A stretch of DNA of 64,000 nt, from NCBI RefSeq assembly GCF_900099935.1, contig NZ_FNEK01000004.1, forward strand, positions 1-64,000, in the 5' to 3' direction. Made by a program: the position numbers and the translations under genes. This document shows positions 53,175 through 63,421 of the stretch, in pieces. The notes below the pieces were generated by a model that did not search any database, was not told the origin of the DNA, and saw only the letters and a program-made list of their open reading frames with translations. How positions within the stretch are numbered: position 1 is the stretch's first letter; the number at the start of each line of letters is the position of its first letter. This DNA comes from Aliiruegeria lutimaris (GTDB lineage Bacteria > Pseudomonadota > Alphaproteobacteria > Rhodobacterales > Rhodobacteraceae).

Positions 53175-53714
53175 ATGAATGCGACCGATAATCCGACTCG
53201 TTTCGTCCTGGCCCGGCTGCAGACGGGCGAGCCGACGCCCTTCAGGCTGGTTCCCGAAGAGGCCGGACTCGATCGGCTCAAGCAGGAGCTGAACCTTCTG
53301 GGGCTACGAAAGGTGCGCCTTGAGGGACGGTTTGTGCCCGTTGGCGGGCGCGACTGGAAGCTGGACGCGATGCTGGGCGCCACGGCGGTGCAGCCCTGTT
53401 CGGTGACGCTTGCGCCGGTGACCACCCGGATCGACACGCCCGTTTTGCGCTATTACATGGCCGATTTATCCAATCCGACCGAATCCGAAGCGGAAATGCC
53501 GGAGGATGACAGCATCGAGCCTCTACCCGAGTCGGTCGATCTGTGGGACGTGCTGAGCGAGGCGCTGGCCATCGCCCTGCCCGATTTCCCGCGTGCCGAA
53601 GGGGTCGAACTGGGCGAGTCGGTCTTCACCGAGCCCGGCGCGGAGCCGCTGACGGAAGATGCCGCGAAACCCTTTGCCGGCCTTGCCGCGTTGAAAAAAA
53701 AGTTCGAAGACTGA
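53175..53714 (+). CDS. DUF177 (YceD) protein
   Basis: A 179-residue protein of the YceD group, whose gene is usually next to rpmF and is linked to 23S rRNA/ribosome maturation. It shows LNLLGLRKVRLEGRFVPVGGRDWKLDAMLGATAVQPC (parts) and a C-terminal acidic section ending AGLAALKKKFED. Here it is followed 199 bp later by rpmF. AAGGAAG precedes the ATG. Confidence 0.9.
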   Translation: MNATDNPTRFVLARLQTGEPTPFRLVPEEAGLDRLKQELNLLGLRKVRLEGRFVPVGGRDWKLDAMLGATAVQPCSVTLAPVTTRIDTPVLRYYMADLSNPTESEAEMPEDDSIEPLPESVDLWDVLSEALAIALPDFPRAEGVELGESVFTEPGAEPLTEDAAKPFAGLAALKKKFED

Positions 53715-53913
53715 TCTGGGAGGAAGCCATCGCGCAAGCCGGGCCATTCTGCCGCATGCAGACTTGCAATCGGCTCCGAATTGCGTATGTTCTCGCATCT
53801 TCCACACACCCTTGCACGGGATGCGAAGCCGGCGTATGACGCGCCGACGAATGAAACACTTGCCGTCGGGCTGTCCTTTGGGTTGCCTATCCGGCCAAAA
53901 CCGAGGTTGAGAC

Positions 53914-54120
53914 ATGGCTGTCCCTCAGAACAAGATCACCCGCTCGCGCCGCGGTCAGCGCCGTTCACACGATTCGCTTTCTGGCGCCAACCCGAATGAA
54001 TGCCCCAACTGTGGCGAACTGAAGCGTCCGCATCACGTCTGTGGCGCCTGCGGCCATTACGATGACCGTGAAGTTGTCGCGCTGGTCGAGGATGTCGATC
54101 TCGACGAAGACGCGGCCTGA
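53914..54120 (+). CDS. rpmF: 50S ribosomal protein L32
   Basis: A 68-residue protein with the [16 protein letters not shown] start and a zinc ribbon CPNC...CGAC (about 30-46) followed by HYDDREV. The C-terminus is acidic. Second in the DUF177-rpmF-plsX-fabH-ihfA-merR order conserved in alphaproteobacteria. Length is typical for this group. Confidence 0.96.
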   Translation: MAVPQNKITRSRRGQRRSHDSLSGANPNECPNCGELKRPHHVCGACGHYDDREVVALVEDVDLDEDAA

Positions 54121-54155
54121 ACCACTCCCTACCGGCAGTCACAGGCGCTTTGATC

Positions 54156-55247
54156 ATGAGAACAGACGCGCAGGATGATCTGCCGGGAACGACTCCTTCG
54201 GAGCTCGTGGGAAAAATCGTGATTTCGGTCGACGCCATGGGCGGCGACCATGGGCCGGCTGCCGTGGTAGCCGGCTGTGCCATGTCTGCAAAGAAGAACC
54301 CGGAGATCGGCTTCATCCTGCATGGCAATCGCGAGATCCTCGAACCGTTGGTCACGAAGCGGCATTTGAAGAATTGCTGCGTGATCCGGGATGCGCCTGA
54401 TGTGGTCACGATGGAGACGAAACCATCGGTCGTGATGCGTCGCGGCAAGGGGACCTCCATGTGGTCGGCCATCGATTCTGTGCGTCATCACGAGGCGACC
54501 GTTGCGGTTTCCTGTGGCAATACTGGTGCGCTTATGGCGCTCTCGATGGTGCGCCTGCGCAAATTGCCCGGCGTGAACCGCCCCGCGATCGCGTGCCTGT
54601 GGCCGTCGCGAAGCGACTCCGGATATGCGGTGATGCTCGATGTCGGCGCCGATATCCGCGCCGATGAAAGCGACCTGCTGCAATATGCGCTGATGGGCTC
54701 ATCCTATGCCCGCAACGGGCTCAAGATCGCGCGCCCCCGTGTCGGCCTGCTCAATGTCGGCACCGAGGAACACAAGGGGCGCCCGGAACTGAAAGCTGCC
54801 CATAGCCTGATCGCCAATGCCGCGCCGGACTCCAAGTTCGAGTTCATCGGATTCGTCGAGGGCGGCGATATTCCGCGTGGGCAAGCCGACGTGATCGTGA
54901 CCGACGGCTTCACCGGCAATGTCGCGCTCAAGACGGCCGAGGGCACGGCCTCCCTGATCCGCGAGTTCCTCGGCGAGGCATTCCGACACACGTTCCTGAG
55001 CCGAATCGCCGCGCTTCTGGCCCTGACCTCGCTGCGCCGCTTGTCCAAGCGGACGGACCCGCGGCGCGTGAATGGCGGTGTTTTCCTCGGTCTGAACGGA
55101 ACTGTGGTCAAATCGCACGGTTCTGCCGACGCAACCGGCGTGTCTGCGGCAATCAAACTCGCCTTTCAACTGGCGCAAGCCGGCTTTTCCGACCGTCTAG
55201 CGGCGCGGGTGGCCTCGACCTCGGCGTCACGACAGGATATGTCGTGA
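54156..55247 (+). CDS. plsX: Phosphate acyltransferase PlsX
   Basis: A 363-residue enzyme that makes acyl-phosphate from acyl-ACP for glycerolipid synthesis. It shows ISVDAMGGDHGPAAVV (about 24-39), SCGNTGALMALSM and FTGNVALKTAEGTASLI. The core starts at about residue 22; the first 20 residues are variable, so the start at 54156 is uncertain. It is 35 bp after rpmF. Confidence 0.94.
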   Translation: MRTDAQDDLPGTTPSELVGKIVISVDAMGGDHGPAAVVAGCAMSAKKNPEIGFILHGNREILEPLVTKRHLKNCCVIRDAPDVVTMETKPSVVMRRGKGTSMWSAIDSVRHHEATVAVSCGNTGALMALSMVRLRKLPGVNRPAIACLWPSRSDSGYAVMLDVGADIRADESDLLQYALMGSSYARNGLKIARPRVGLLNVGTEEHKGRPELKAAHSLIANAAPDSKFEFIGFVEGGDIPRGQADVIVTDGFTGNVALKTAEGTASLIREFLGEAFRHTFLSRIAALLALTSLRRLSKRTDPRRVNGGVFLGLNGTVVKSHGSADATGVSAAIKLAFQLAQAGFSDRLAARVASTSASRQDMS

Positions 55248-55304
55248 CGCAGCGTTTCTGTTGACGGTAACAGAATCGAGAAAAAACCAACTAGGCAGGC
55301 AGGA

Positions 55305-56276
55305 ATGCATCTCAGAGCTGTCGTGCGTGGCGTGGGCCACTACCTTCCCCAGCGAATCGTCGAGAACAGCGAATTCGAAGAGAGCATCGACACCTCTGAC
55401 GAATGGATCCGTTCCCGCTCCGGTATCGAGCGACGGCATTTCGCCGCCCCCGATGAAACCACCTCGGACCTGGCAACACATGCCGCGCGCAATGCGCTCG
55501 CGGATGCCGGAATGGAACCCGACGATATTGACGCGATCATTCTGGCCACTTCGACCGCCGATCTAACCTTCCCTTCCGCCGCAACGATGGTTCAGAACAA
55601 GCTGGGCATGACCCGCGGCTTTGCCTTCGACGTTCAGGCCGTCTGCGCGGGCTTTGTCTTCGCGCTCAGCAACGCCAATGCGCTTATCCTGTCGGGACAA
55701 GCCAAGCGCGTGCTGGTGATCGGCGCCGAAACCTTCAGCCGCATACTGGACATGCAGGACCGCGGGACCTGCGTGCTGTTCGGCGATGGCGCGGGCGCGC
55801 TGCTGCTGGAAGCGCAGGAAGGCACCGGCAGCAGCGATGATCGCGGCATTCTCGCCACGGACCTCAATTCCGACGGCCGCTACAAGGACATTCTCTATGT
55901 CGATGGCGGCGTCTCGACCAACACGACCGGCGTGCTGAAGATGCAGGGCAAGGAAGTGTTCCGCCACGCGGTCGAGAAGCTGGCCACCACCGCCCATACA
56001 GCCCTTGAAAAGATCGGGCTGAGCGGTGACGACGTCGACTGGATCGTGCCGCACCAGGCGAATATCCGTATCATCAAGGGCACCGCGAACCGCATGAAAG
56101 TACCGATGGAGCGGGTGATCGTGACCGTGCAGGATCACGGCAACACCTCGGCGGCATCGATTCCCCTCGCCCTCTCGGTCGGCAAGGCCCAGGGGCGCAT
56201 CAAGCCCGGCCAACTGGTCGTAACCGAGGCCATTGGCGGCGGGCTGGCCTGGGGCGCGGTCGTATTGCGCTGGTAA
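55305..56276 (+). CDS. fabH: 3-oxoacyl-[ACP] synthase III
   Basis: A 323-residue thiolase-fold enzyme that starts fatty-acid chains. The catalytic triad is visible: Cys in [12 protein letters not shown] (about 112), His in [10 protein letters not shown] (about 250) and Asn in [14 protein letters not shown] (about 280). GGCAGGA precedes the ATG. It is next to plsX, as usual. Confidence 0.96.
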   Translation: MHLRAVVRGVGHYLPQRIVENSEFEESIDTSDEWIRSRSGIERRHFAAPDETTSDLATHAARNALADAGMEPDDIDAIILATSTADLTFPSAATMVQNKLGMTRGFAFDVQAVCAGFVFALSNANALILSGQAKRVLVIGAETFSRILDMQDRGTCVLFGDGAGALLLEAQEGTGSSDDRGILATDLNSDGRYKDILYVDGGVSTNTTGVLKMQGKEVFRHAVEKLATTAHTALEKIGLSGDDVDWIVPHQANIRIIKGTANRMKVPMERVIVTVQDHGNTSAASIPLALSVGKAQGRIKPGQLVVTEAIGGGLAWGAVVLRW

Positions 56277-56530
56277 AACGCTCCTGGCGCCGAATTTCGC
56301 ACCCGCCCAGGCGGACGTCACCCGGTGAACCATGCCGCGATGCCGCTATATTTTCCCATGCTTTTCAGAAGGTTGAGGCGTGCCTTGCAGGGGAACTCGT
56401 TGCCCGAAACAAGGCGCCTGCGCCTGCCACCTCTTGCAGCCAAAGATTCGCTCTGTCACACAAGTCATTGATATTGACTGAAATACATAGCTCGCCTACG
56501 CTCCTTTCTCAAAACAGGGATGGACAAGTA

Positions 56531-56833
56531 ATGAGCGACAAGACCTTGACCCGTATGGATCTCAGCGAGTCCGTGTTCCGCGAAGTGGGCTTGTCCCGCA
56601 ATGAATCGGCACAGCTCGTTGAAAGCGTGCTCCAGCATGTCTCCGACGCCCTCGTGCGGGGCGAGCAGGTGAAGATTTCCTCCTTCGGCACGTTCTCGGT
56701 GCGCGACAAGGCCGCGCGTGTCGGCCGCAATCCCAAGACCGGCGAAGAGGTTCCCATTTCGCCGCGCCGTGTGCTGACCTTCCGCCCCTCGCATCTGATG
56801 AAGGAGCGGGTCGCCGCAGGCAACCGCAAGTAA
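56531..56833 (+). CDS. ihfA: Integration host factor alpha subunit
   Basis: A 100-residue DNA-bending protein of the HU/IHF family: [66 protein letters not shown] (in parts). The RNPKTGE loop is the DNA-bending arm. The ATG at 56531 is the one that begins the fold. It forms a heterodimer with IhfB encoded elsewhere. Confidence 0.95.
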   Translation: MSDKTLTRMDLSESVFREVGLSRNESAQLVESVLQHVSDALVRGEQVKISSFGTFSVRDKAARVGRNPKTGEEVPISPRRVLTFRPSHLMKERVAAGNRK

Positions 56834-56843
56834 GGCCCCTTTC

Positions 56844-57647
56844 ATGAACGGTAAATCCCCAGACGCATTCCGCACCATCAGCGAGGTCGCGGACTGGCTC
56901 GGTGTGAACACCCATGTGCTGCGCTTCTGGGAGAGCAAGTTTTCCCAAGTCAAACCGGTGAAGCGCGCTGGCGGGCGCCGCTATTACCGCCCCGCCGACA
57001 TGGAGCTTCTGGGCGGCATACAGAAGCTGCTGCACGAGGACGGAATGACCATCAAGGGTGTGCAGAAAGTTCTGCGCGACCAGGGTGTCAAGGCCGTCTG
57101 CGCCATGTCGAAACCCGTCGAGGAGGAGGACGAGAACGTCTTCGCGACCGCCCCGCCCGCGCCCGCGCCCGCGCAGGAGATGGAATCGCCCACGCCCTCG
57201 GAGCAACCTTCCGCGCCCGATCTGGCGGCTGCTGCCGACGAGCCGCCGTCGCAACCGGAGTCCGACGCGGCGCCCGAGCCCGAAAAGCCCCGGCAGGAAG
57301 AACCGTCAATGCCGCTCTTCTCGCATCACACACCTTCGTCCGCCCCCGGGACACCGTCCGCGCCCACGGAATTGTCCGCTGAAAACGACCAGGCGCCTTC
57401 GACACAGGAATCCTCCGAAACGCCGGAGGCCGACATAGCCGCGCCTCCGGACTCGCAGGCCGTCCCCGACAGCCCGGCTGCGGCGGCCCGCCCGACCGCC
57501 CCAGTCATTGCCCCGCTGCCGGCGCGCGACATCCCCCTTGCGGAAGCGCTCGCCATGCTCCGTCCACGCCAGATCGCTCCGGAAAAACTCGCCCCGATTT
57601 TCGCAGGCTTGGTCGCTCTGCGGGAACGGATGGAAAGCCACGGGTGA
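56844..57647 (+). CDS. MerR-family regulator with long Pro/Ala-rich tail
   Basis: A 267-residue protein. The MerR HTH (about 8-80) reads [23 protein letters not shown] and [12 protein letters not shown]. From about 95 to 220 the tail is rich in Pro, Ala, Glu and Ser and of low complexity. The C-terminus ([35 protein letters not shown], in parts) is helical. It lies 10 bp after ihfA; this pairing is conserved in alphaproteobacteria. The target genes are unknown. Confidence 0.88.
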   Translation: MNGKSPDAFRTISEVADWLGVNTHVLRFWESKFSQVKPVKRAGGRRYYRPADMELLGGIQKLLHEDGMTIKGVQKVLRDQGVKAVCAMSKPVEEEDENVFATAPPAPAPAQEMESPTPSEQPSAPDLAAAADEPPSQPESDAAPEPEKPRQEEPSMPLFSHHTPSSAPGTPSAPTELSAENDQAPSTQESSETPEADIAAPPDSQAVPDSPAAAARPTAPVIAPLPARDIPLAEALAMLRPRQIAPEKLAPIFAGLVALRERMESHG

Positions 57648-57711
57648 GCAGGCATTTCGTGGCCAATTGCCTCTTGCCCTCGCTGCAGAATACGGTATCA
57701 AGCCCGAACGT

Positions 57712-57788
57712 CGGGCTATGGCGCAGCCTGGTAGCGCGTCCGTCTGGGGGACGGAAGGTCGCAGGTTCAAGTCCTGCTAGCCCGACCA
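57712..57788 (+). tRNA. tRNA-Pro (GGG)
   Basis: A 77-nt cloverleaf. The acceptor CGGGCTA pairs with TAGCCCG, the D stem is GCGC/GCGC, the anticodon stem TCCGT/ACGGA encloses CTGGGGG with anticodon GGG at 57746-57748, and the T arm is GCAGG-TTCAAGT-CCTGC. ACCA is encoded at the end. A terminator follows within 5 bp. Confidence 0.95.
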
Positions 57789-57792
57789 TTCA

Positions 57793-57828
57793 AAAAACCG
57801 CCCGCGACCCTCGGGAAGCGGGCGTTTT
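57793..57828 (+). terminator. Rho-independent terminator after tRNA-Pro
   Basis: CGCCCGC (57799-57805) and GCGGGCG (57818-57824) form a 7-bp stem, preceded by A6 and followed by TTTT. It ends the tRNA transcript just before dcd. Confidence 0.85.
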
Positions 57829-57867
57829 GCTGTCCGCATTCTGCCGCGCGGACATAGGGAGGTGCAG

Positions 57868-58944
57868 ATGAACGGCGTTCTGCCAAGCCAGTCCATCACG
57901 CGGATGATCGCCGAGGGCGCCATTGCCGCCGACCAGCCCTTTGCCAGGGGACAGGTGCAGCCAGCGAGCCTCGATCTGCGGCTGGGCAGCGCCGCCTACC
58001 GGGTGCGGGCGTCCTTCCTTGCCGGAGACGGTCGCTCTGTGCGCGACAAGCTCGGCGAATTCGAGATGCACCGGATCGACCTCTCCGAGGGCGCTGTGCT
58101 GGAAAAGAACTGCGTCTATGTCGTGCCACTGCAGGAACGGCTCGCGCTTCCCGCTGGCATCAACGCGGTGGCGAATGCCAAATCCTCAACTGGCCGGCTG
58201 GACTTGCTGACTCGCGTCATCACCGATGGCGGAACCGAGTTCGACCGCATCGGCAGCGGCTACACTGGACCGCTCTATGCCGAGATCTGCCCACGTTCCT
58301 TCTCGGTGCTGGTGCGCCCGGGCATGCGCCTGAACCAGGTCCGTTTCAGGCAAGGCAAGGTCGAGCTGGACGACGCCACGCTGCGCGCCCTGCATGACGA
58401 GGTCGGGCTGGTCTCCGGCGAAGCGACGATCTCCGAAGGGCTCGCCTTCTCGGTCGACCTTCAACCGCAAGATGACCGCCTCGTCGGCTGGCGCGCCAAG
58501 CCCCATGCCGGGGTGATCGACCTCGACAAGATCGGCCATTACGCCCCGCGCGACTTCTGGGAACGGGTAGAAACCGAGGATGGCCGCATCATCCTCGACC
58601 CCGGTGCCTTCTATATCCTCGTCAGCCGCGAGGCCGTGCATATCCCGCCCGATTACGCTGCCGAAATGGCCCCTTACCTCGCAATGGTCGGCGAGTTCCG
58701 CGTCCACTATGCCGGCTTCTTCGATCCGGGCTTCGGCCACGCCCCGGCGGGCGGATCCGGCGCCCGCGGCGTTCTGGAAGTGCGCTGCCACGAAGCTCCA
58801 TTTGCGCTCGAACACGGGCAGGTTGTCGGCCGGTTGGTATATGAACGCATGGCCGAACGCCCCGAAGCACTCTATGGCGAGGGCATTGCCTCGAATTACC
58901 AGGGCCAGGGACTGAAGCTCTCCAAGCATTTCCGCGCGCCTTAG
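57868..58944 (+). CDS. dcd: Double-length dCTP deaminase
   Basis: A 358-residue protein, about twice the length of E. coli Dcd (193). The N-terminal half shows QPASLDLRLGS and STGRLDLLTRVITDGGTEFD, and the C-terminal half repeats the trimeric dUTPase-like fold (AFYILVSREAVHIPPDYAAEM, VHYAGFFDPGFG). It deaminates dCTP toward dUMP synthesis. AGGGAGG lies just before the ATG at 57868; a GTG two codons earlier is less likely. Such tandem forms are normal in alphaproteobacteria. Confidence 0.9.
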   Translation: MNGVLPSQSITRMIAEGAIAADQPFARGQVQPASLDLRLGSAAYRVRASFLAGDGRSVRDKLGEFEMHRIDLSEGAVLEKNCVYVVPLQERLALPAGINAVANAKSSTGRLDLLTRVITDGGTEFDRIGSGYTGPLYAEICPRSFSVLVRPGMRLNQVRFRQGKVELDDATLRALHDEVGLVSGEATISEGLAFSVDLQPQDDRLVGWRAKPHAGVIDLDKIGHYAPRDFWERVETEDGRIILDPGAFYILVSREAVHIPPDYAAEMAPYLAMVGEFRVHYAGFFDPGFGHAPAGGSGARGVLEVRCHEAPFALEHGQVVGRLVYERMAERPEALYGEGIASNYQGQGLKLSKHFRAP

Positions 58945-58958
58945 AGCGATGGCGAAAA

Positions 58959-59085
58959 GGGGGCTCTGCCCCCCGCGCTCTCGCGAGCGCTCCCCCCGGG
59001 ATACTTGGAGAAAGATGATGATGGGCAGAGCCATCCTTATCATCTTTCCAACAAATATCCCCGCCGGAGGCACGACCCGCAGGAT
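58959..59085 (-). repeat. Dispersed palindromic intergenic element, copy 5 (inverted)
   Basis: This is the same element as at 34289, read from the other strand: GGGGCTCTGCCCC and GCGCTCTCGCGAGCGC first, then the ATACTTGGAGAAAGATGATGATGG and CATCTTTCCAACAAATATCC arms, then GGAGGCACGACCCGCAGGAT. It begins 14 bp after the dcd stop and is followed by a terminator serving the cytochrome operon. Confidence 0.8.
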
Positions 59086-59100
59086 CGTTCATGCGCAATT

Positions 59101-59130
59101 GAAAAAAGCGCCCCGATCTCCCGGGGCGCT
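59101..59130 (-). terminator. Rho-independent terminator of the cytochrome operon
   Basis: AGCGCCCCG (59107-59115) and CGGGGCGCT (59122-59130) pair over 9 bp. On the minus strand the stem is followed by TTTTTTC. It lies 25 bp beyond the stop of the cytochrome b gene. Confidence 0.85.
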
Positions 59131-59154
59131 CTGTTCTTACCTGGCTGCGTGCCG

Positions 59155-59817
59155 TTATTCGGCCGGCTTGATCCGGTGCGGTTCATCCGCTTCCAGATAG
59201 GCCTCTTCCTCCGGCGACAGGACGATATCGTCGTAGCCGGTAAACATCGGCCGTACATGCTTCCAGATCGAATGCCCGGTCGTCATCAGGTAGAGATGCA
59301 TGACGATGAAGGACAGGATCCCGAAGGCCGCCAGCACATGCAGGTTGCCCACGATCTCGATCCAGAAGCCCGAACCGGCGGCCGGCTCCCACAGGCGATA
59401 GGTCAGGTAGGCGATGCCAGTGATCCAGATCGTCGGGAAGATCGCCAGCTTCAACGCCAGGTAGGCCATCGCCTGCAGCGGGTTGTGCTTGCGCCAATAG
59501 GCCTTCCGATAGGGGTGCTTTTCGCCCTTGAAGATGCCGTAGCTGTAGAAGCGCATGACCTGGAACAACCCGTTCGACGTGGGCATATAGTGTTTCCACG
59601 TGCCCGTCGTGAAGTGCCAGAAGATCGCGAAGATCCAGAGCAGCATCAGCAGCAAAGCGGCATAGGTGTGCACCAGAACCGCCTGGTCATAGGGGATCCA
59701 CTCATGGATGCCGTAGAGCCGGAAGCCGGTAAAGGTCATCACGATCACCAGCAACACCTGTCCCCAGTGCCAGAAGCGTTCGAACGGCGGATAGATCTTG
59801 ACGAGACGTTCAGCCAT
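59155..59817 (-). CDS. Membrane cytochrome b partner of the octaheme cytochrome
   Basis: A 220-residue protein of the cytochrome b/b6 or formate dehydrogenase gamma type. Four helices (about 16-36, 43-66, 115-140, 150-172) carry candidate haem histidines (ERFWHWGQ, LVHTYAALL, FWHFTTG, NLHVLAAF, FIVMHLYLM). It would pass quinol electrons to, or accept them from, the octaheme protein encoded just upstream. The start is 1 bp after that gene's stop, with AAGGAG at a good distance. The C-terminus is soluble. Confidence 0.88.
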   Translation of the reverse strand: MAERLVKIYPPFERFWHWGQVLLVIVMTFTGFRLYGIHEWIPYDQAVLVHTYAALLLMLLWIFAIFWHFTTGTWKHYMPTSNGLFQVMRFYSYGIFKGEKHPYRKAYWRKHNPLQAMAYLALKLAIFPTIWITGIAYLTYRLWEPAAGSGFWIEIVGNLHVLAAFGILSFIVMHLYLMTTGHSIWKHVRPMFTGYDDIVLSPEEEAYLEADEPHRIKPAE

Positions 59818-59818
59818 C

Positions 59819-61462
59819 TCACTGCTCCTTCATGTTCTTGCGGCCGAAGAAACGCATGATCGCATGGATCACGACTCCACCCAGTGTCAGCAACAGGATC
59901 AGCGCGCCCAGCTTGCCTCCCGGTCCCATCGGGTTGGCGCCCGGGATATGGATGCCGGCGATATTGGCCAGTCGTCCGTTCTCCTTGTGGCATTCCTCGC
60001 ACTGCACGGCGTCCTTGGACGGGGCCACCATGTGGGTGATCGGCCAGTACATCTCGGTGGACACGAAGTCGTAGCTACCCGAATATTCGGTGCCCGACGC
60101 CGCCGCGCCCGCCTCGAAGGCCTTGTCCCAATCCCATTTGCCCCAATAGGCCGTGTCTGACCCCGGTCCGAACAGGTGCGGATAGAGCAGACGGTTGCGC
60201 TCGGTGTCATAGGGCTGCTTGCCTCGCATCACCTTGAACGGCCAGATCCGGCTCTTTTCATCGTCCTGGCTGCCCGAGATCATGTTGACCTCGACCACGC
60301 CGCTCGGATCGATTTCGCGCTCGGCATTGGCGTACTCCACCTGACCGTCGAACCAGAAATACTCCGGTTGCAGGTCCTCGCCCCATTGGAAGTCGCCTTT
60401 CATGGAGTCATAGGTGGGCTTCTTCTTGCCACCAGCCGTCTCGTATCCCGCGACCTTGAACGGCTTGCCTTCGTCGTTCTTCTTGCCGGCCGTCGACCAG
60501 TCCCAGACGGTCTTGGTCGGCACGCCGCCCTTGGCATATTCGGGAATATGGCAGGTCTGGCAGGCGATCTTGTCACGGTGCGAGTTCAGCTTGAAGCCGA
60601 TCAGCGTCAGGCTGTCATGCGGCTCGGTGTCGTGGCAGCTCTCGCAAGTGGCAACGTCATGGCGCTGGCCCGGGAGCGGTGCGCCCGCGGTATCCTTGGC
60701 CGTCACGTTGTAGCGCGAGCCATGCCACTGGTGCTTGTCGGAGACGTGGCACTCGTTGCAGGTGAAGTTCAGCCCGTCAGAGGCCATGTGAATGTCGACA
60801 TCCTCGGTCGGATTGTGCATCGCCGAAGACAGGTCGCCATGTTTCACGTTGTCGCCGCCGCCGCCATAGAAGTGGCAGTTGCCGCAATTGTCGCGGTCGG
60901 GCTGACCGACGCTTTGCGCGACCTTCATCAGGTCCACCGGCTGCGCCGGCGTGCCCATGTTTGTCTTCGCGCCTTCCTTGATTTCCTTGCCGAAGGGCTT
61001 GCCTGCGCCCGCGGGGATCTTGGCATAGGTGTCCGTCTTGTCGTGGCAGACAAGGCAGTCAACCGCGGTTTCCGAAGCGGGAGGCGGCTGGTTCATGTCG
61101 TCCCAGCCGTAACCGACATGGCACGAGGTACAGCGTGGCTCGTTGGCGGCGACCGCAACGCAATAGGAGTTGACCACGTTGTTCTTGCCGAGATCCTGAC
61201 CGGTTTCGGGATGCTCGTAATCCCATGACCAGTGGATCGATTCCTTGACCTGTGCGGCTGCCTCCGTATGGCAGCTCAGGCAGGCGGCGGTCACTTCTGG
61301 CCCTGTCGCGAAATCCTTTTGCAGGGCTTCGAGTTTCGAGTGATCTACCGTGCTGCCGGAGCTGTCTCCGGGCGGTGCCGTGGTTTCTTGTGCTAAGGCG
61401 GCTCCGGCCCCTGCCAAGGCAAGGGTCAGGCCGACAGCGAACAGCGAGTGTTTGGAAATCAT
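59819..61462 (-). CDS. Octaheme c-type cytochrome (tetrathionate-reductase family)
   Basis: A 547-residue periplasmic protein with a signal peptide (ALAGAGAALAQ, about 12-28). It has eight CXXCH motifs: CLSCH, CTSCH, CLVCH, CGNCH, CNECH, CESCH, CQTCH and CEECH. The C-terminus has one membrane helix (GALILLLTLGGVVIHAIM) and a basic end, so it is anchored. It resembles Shewanella octaheme tetrathionate reductase (OTR), which can reduce tetrathionate, nitrite or hydroxylamine in vitro. The ATG at 61462 starts the signal peptide. It forms an operon with the cytochrome b gene. Confidence 0.9.
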   Translation of the reverse strand: MISKHSLFAVGLTLALAGAGAALAQETTAPPGDSSGSTVDHSKLEALQKDFATGPEVTAACLSCHTEAAAQVKESIHWSWDYEHPETGQDLGKNNVVNSYCVAVAANEPRCTSCHVGYGWDDMNQPPPASETAVDCLVCHDKTDTYAKIPAGAGKPFGKEIKEGAKTNMGTPAQPVDLMKVAQSVGQPDRDNCGNCHFYGGGGDNVKHGDLSSAMHNPTEDVDIHMASDGLNFTCNECHVSDKHQWHGSRYNVTAKDTAGAPLPGQRHDVATCESCHDTEPHDSLTLIGFKLNSHRDKIACQTCHIPEYAKGGVPTKTVWDWSTAGKKNDEGKPFKVAGYETAGGKKKPTYDSMKGDFQWGEDLQPEYFWFDGQVEYANAEREIDPSGVVEVNMISGSQDDEKSRIWPFKVMRGKQPYDTERNRLLYPHLFGPGSDTAYWGKWDWDKAFEAGAAASGTEYSGSYDFVSTEMYWPITHMVAPSKDAVQCEECHKENGRLANIAGIHIPGANPMGPGGKLGALILLLTLGGVVIHAIMRFFGRKNMKEQ

Positions 61463-62013
61463 GCAGATATCCCTTCCATCTTCAGATGCTGCAACGGTCC
61501 TGATGGGCCTCATGCAACGCCTATTCCGGTGGGAGATCCATGATTCATGACAGTTTTCGAATATATCGATATGTTGACAGTTTCAAAAATATATTTTTTC
61601 AAGATGCCTTTTACGTAAGCGGAAATTCTTTCTTTACATACAAACACTGAGTAAGACTTATATGCAGTATTTTCAATATATCTAATCGGGCAAACATGCG
61701 CTGATCTACCGCAGTGTGCGTTTTCGATTTTTCCAAGTCTGAAGGCGACTTGACCGGCATTCTCTCCTTGCACCGACCGCGGGAAAAGGGCGCTTCCAGG
61801 GTGTCGAAAAACAGCATCAAACTGTTACGGTACCGGGTCGACGCGACAATCAATCCCTTGGGGTTTTGGCCAGCCTCGAAACGAACCATCGCGGCGTTCC
61901 GCTTTTAAGGGATCGCGCATCCACACGCACAGGGGCCGGAACAGCGCCCACGCGGTCGTGAGGCAAGTTTGGAGCGGCGTCAGAAACGCCGGATGCCTGG
62001 CACGAAACGCGGC
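61463..62013. other. AT-rich gene-free spacer between the octaheme operon and the LamB-type gene
   Basis: 551 bp. The part from 61540 to 61690 is much richer in A and T than the rest of the window and holds the palindromes ATATCGATAT (61563-61572) and AAAAATATATTTTT (61585-61598). It lies upstream of the octaheme gene and probably carries its promoter. Frames of 64 and 92 codons on opposite strands (61714-61908 and 61611-61889) are antisense to each other and have no ribosome site; I do not call them genes, but a worn mobile-element remnant is possible. Confidence 0.5.
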
Positions 62014-63288
<1,275 letters not shown>

Positions 63289-63421
63289 TCATTTATGCGC
63301 GACAATCGCATGGGTCGCCGGATAGAGGCGACTCTTCGGAACGAAGCCTAGGCCCGGCCTCGCGGCTGCGCCAACGGGTCCGATACGGATTTTTCCGGAT
63401 TGAGACCTTGCGGTCGCAGGC

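Noticed and set aside
57121-57500. Pro/Ala-coding tract in the MerR gene as a tandem repeat
   Set aside because: The codons are biased (CCG, GCG, GAG) but there is no fixed repeat unit; it is a low-complexity linker.
61611-61908. Two opposed frames of 92 and 64 codons in the AT-rich spacer
   Set aside because: They overlap on opposite strands, have no ribosome site, and I cannot place either in a family; kept only as a possible mobile-element remnant.
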